5,923 nt of DNA, taken from assembly GCA_015231395.1 (NCBI GenBank), contig JADGBP010000159.1:1-5923 (forward strand). Direction: 5' to 3'. Made by a program: the position numbers and the translations under genes. The notes beneath the pieces are model-generated. The model made no database searches. It was not told the origin of the DNA and worked only from the letters and a program-made list of their open reading frames with translations. Source of the DNA: Desulfamplus sp. Lineage in GTDB: Bacteria > Desulfobacterota > Desulfobacteria > Desulfobacterales > Desulfobacteraceae. Every line of letters starts with the position of its first letter. The stretch's first letter is position 1. Below, piece after piece: positions 5,808 to 5,923 of the stretch.

Positions 5808-5923
5808 GTTTTGAACATAGAAGGTTTCCGCACGGTTTGCCTCTTCGTAAATTGATTCTCTGGCCTGTTTTTTTGTTCCCACAAAAAGTACACTTTTGCC
5901 CTGAGAAGCTACATCTACAACAA
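5796..5923 (-). CDS. rpsB: Ribosomal protein S2 internal fragment, cut at both ends
   Basis: Read on the minus strand from 5921 to 5796, 42 codons give [20 protein letters not shown], then [22 protein letters not shown]. This is an unmistakable internal segment of ribosomal protein S2, about residues 60-107 of the usual 240 or so, with the hallmark LFVGTKKQA and NRWLG motifs. S2 is an essential small-subunit protein. The upstream part is cut by the window edge. The downstream part, which should continue GGMLTNF, is replaced by folC in another frame. No start, stop or regulatory signal is visible. The reading frame of the S2 piece is intact with no internal stop, so it is not an old decayed pseudogene. 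Confidence 0.9.

Noticed and set aside
5795..5923. Genuine rpsB-folC fusion protein
   Set aside because: The two homologies are in different frames, so no fused product with both sequences can be made, and both genes lose essential parts.

Overview
The window is a low-GC, AT-rich stretch of bacterial chromosome. The gene set is a CarD-type RNA polymerase factor, a B. subtilis FadR-like TetR regulator with an ADP-forming acyl-CoA synthetase, and a FolC homologue. The protein sequences look most like those of a low-GC deltaproteobacterium (Desulfobacterota, Desulfobacterales-like). That assignment comes from recognition of the sequences only; no search was run. No complete mobile element, CRISPR array, tRNA or rRNA was seen.

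Left part (1-880, minus strand): the first 151 bases hold the start of an RluA/RluD-type pseudouridine synthase (S4 RNA-binding domain), cut by the window edge. Upstream of it lies carD, complete, with a good sigma70-type promoter (954-982), a strong ribosome binding site and a clear intrinsic terminator (261-304). The rluA-like gene is therefore probably transcribed separately. Middle-left (881-1513): a 633-base divergent intergenic region. It holds the carD promoter, nearly three tandem copies of a 61-67 bp compound-palindromic repeat (1087-1280), then a -35/-10 pair overlapped by a near-perfect 36 bp palindrome (1381-1416), the likely operator of the TetR regulator.

Middle (1514-4298, plus strand): a two-gene operon. 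A FadR-like TetR regulator is followed one base later by a 728-residue ADP-forming acyl-CoA synthetase with the ATP-grasp (beta) half first and the CoA-binding/ligase (alpha) half second. The arrangement suggests a regulator that senses an acyl-CoA or related ligand and controls both itself and the enzyme that interconverts acyl-CoA and free acid with ADP/ATP.

Right part (4299-5923, minus strand): a convergent folC (dihydrofolate/folylpolyglutamate synthase) missing its N-terminal P-loop region. The retained part carries at least three in-frame tandem-repeat insertions with different periods (21, 18 and 15 bp) that swell loops of an otherwise well-conserved housekeeping enzyme. At about 5795-5807 folC homology stops and, in another reading frame, the sequence becomes an internal piece of ribosomal protein S2 (rpsB). 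The join lies in a short microhomology. It is either an assembly or amplification chimera (my preferred reading) or a real rearrangement. The two strongest observations are this join and the multi-period repeats inside folC; no clearly new multi-gene system was found.
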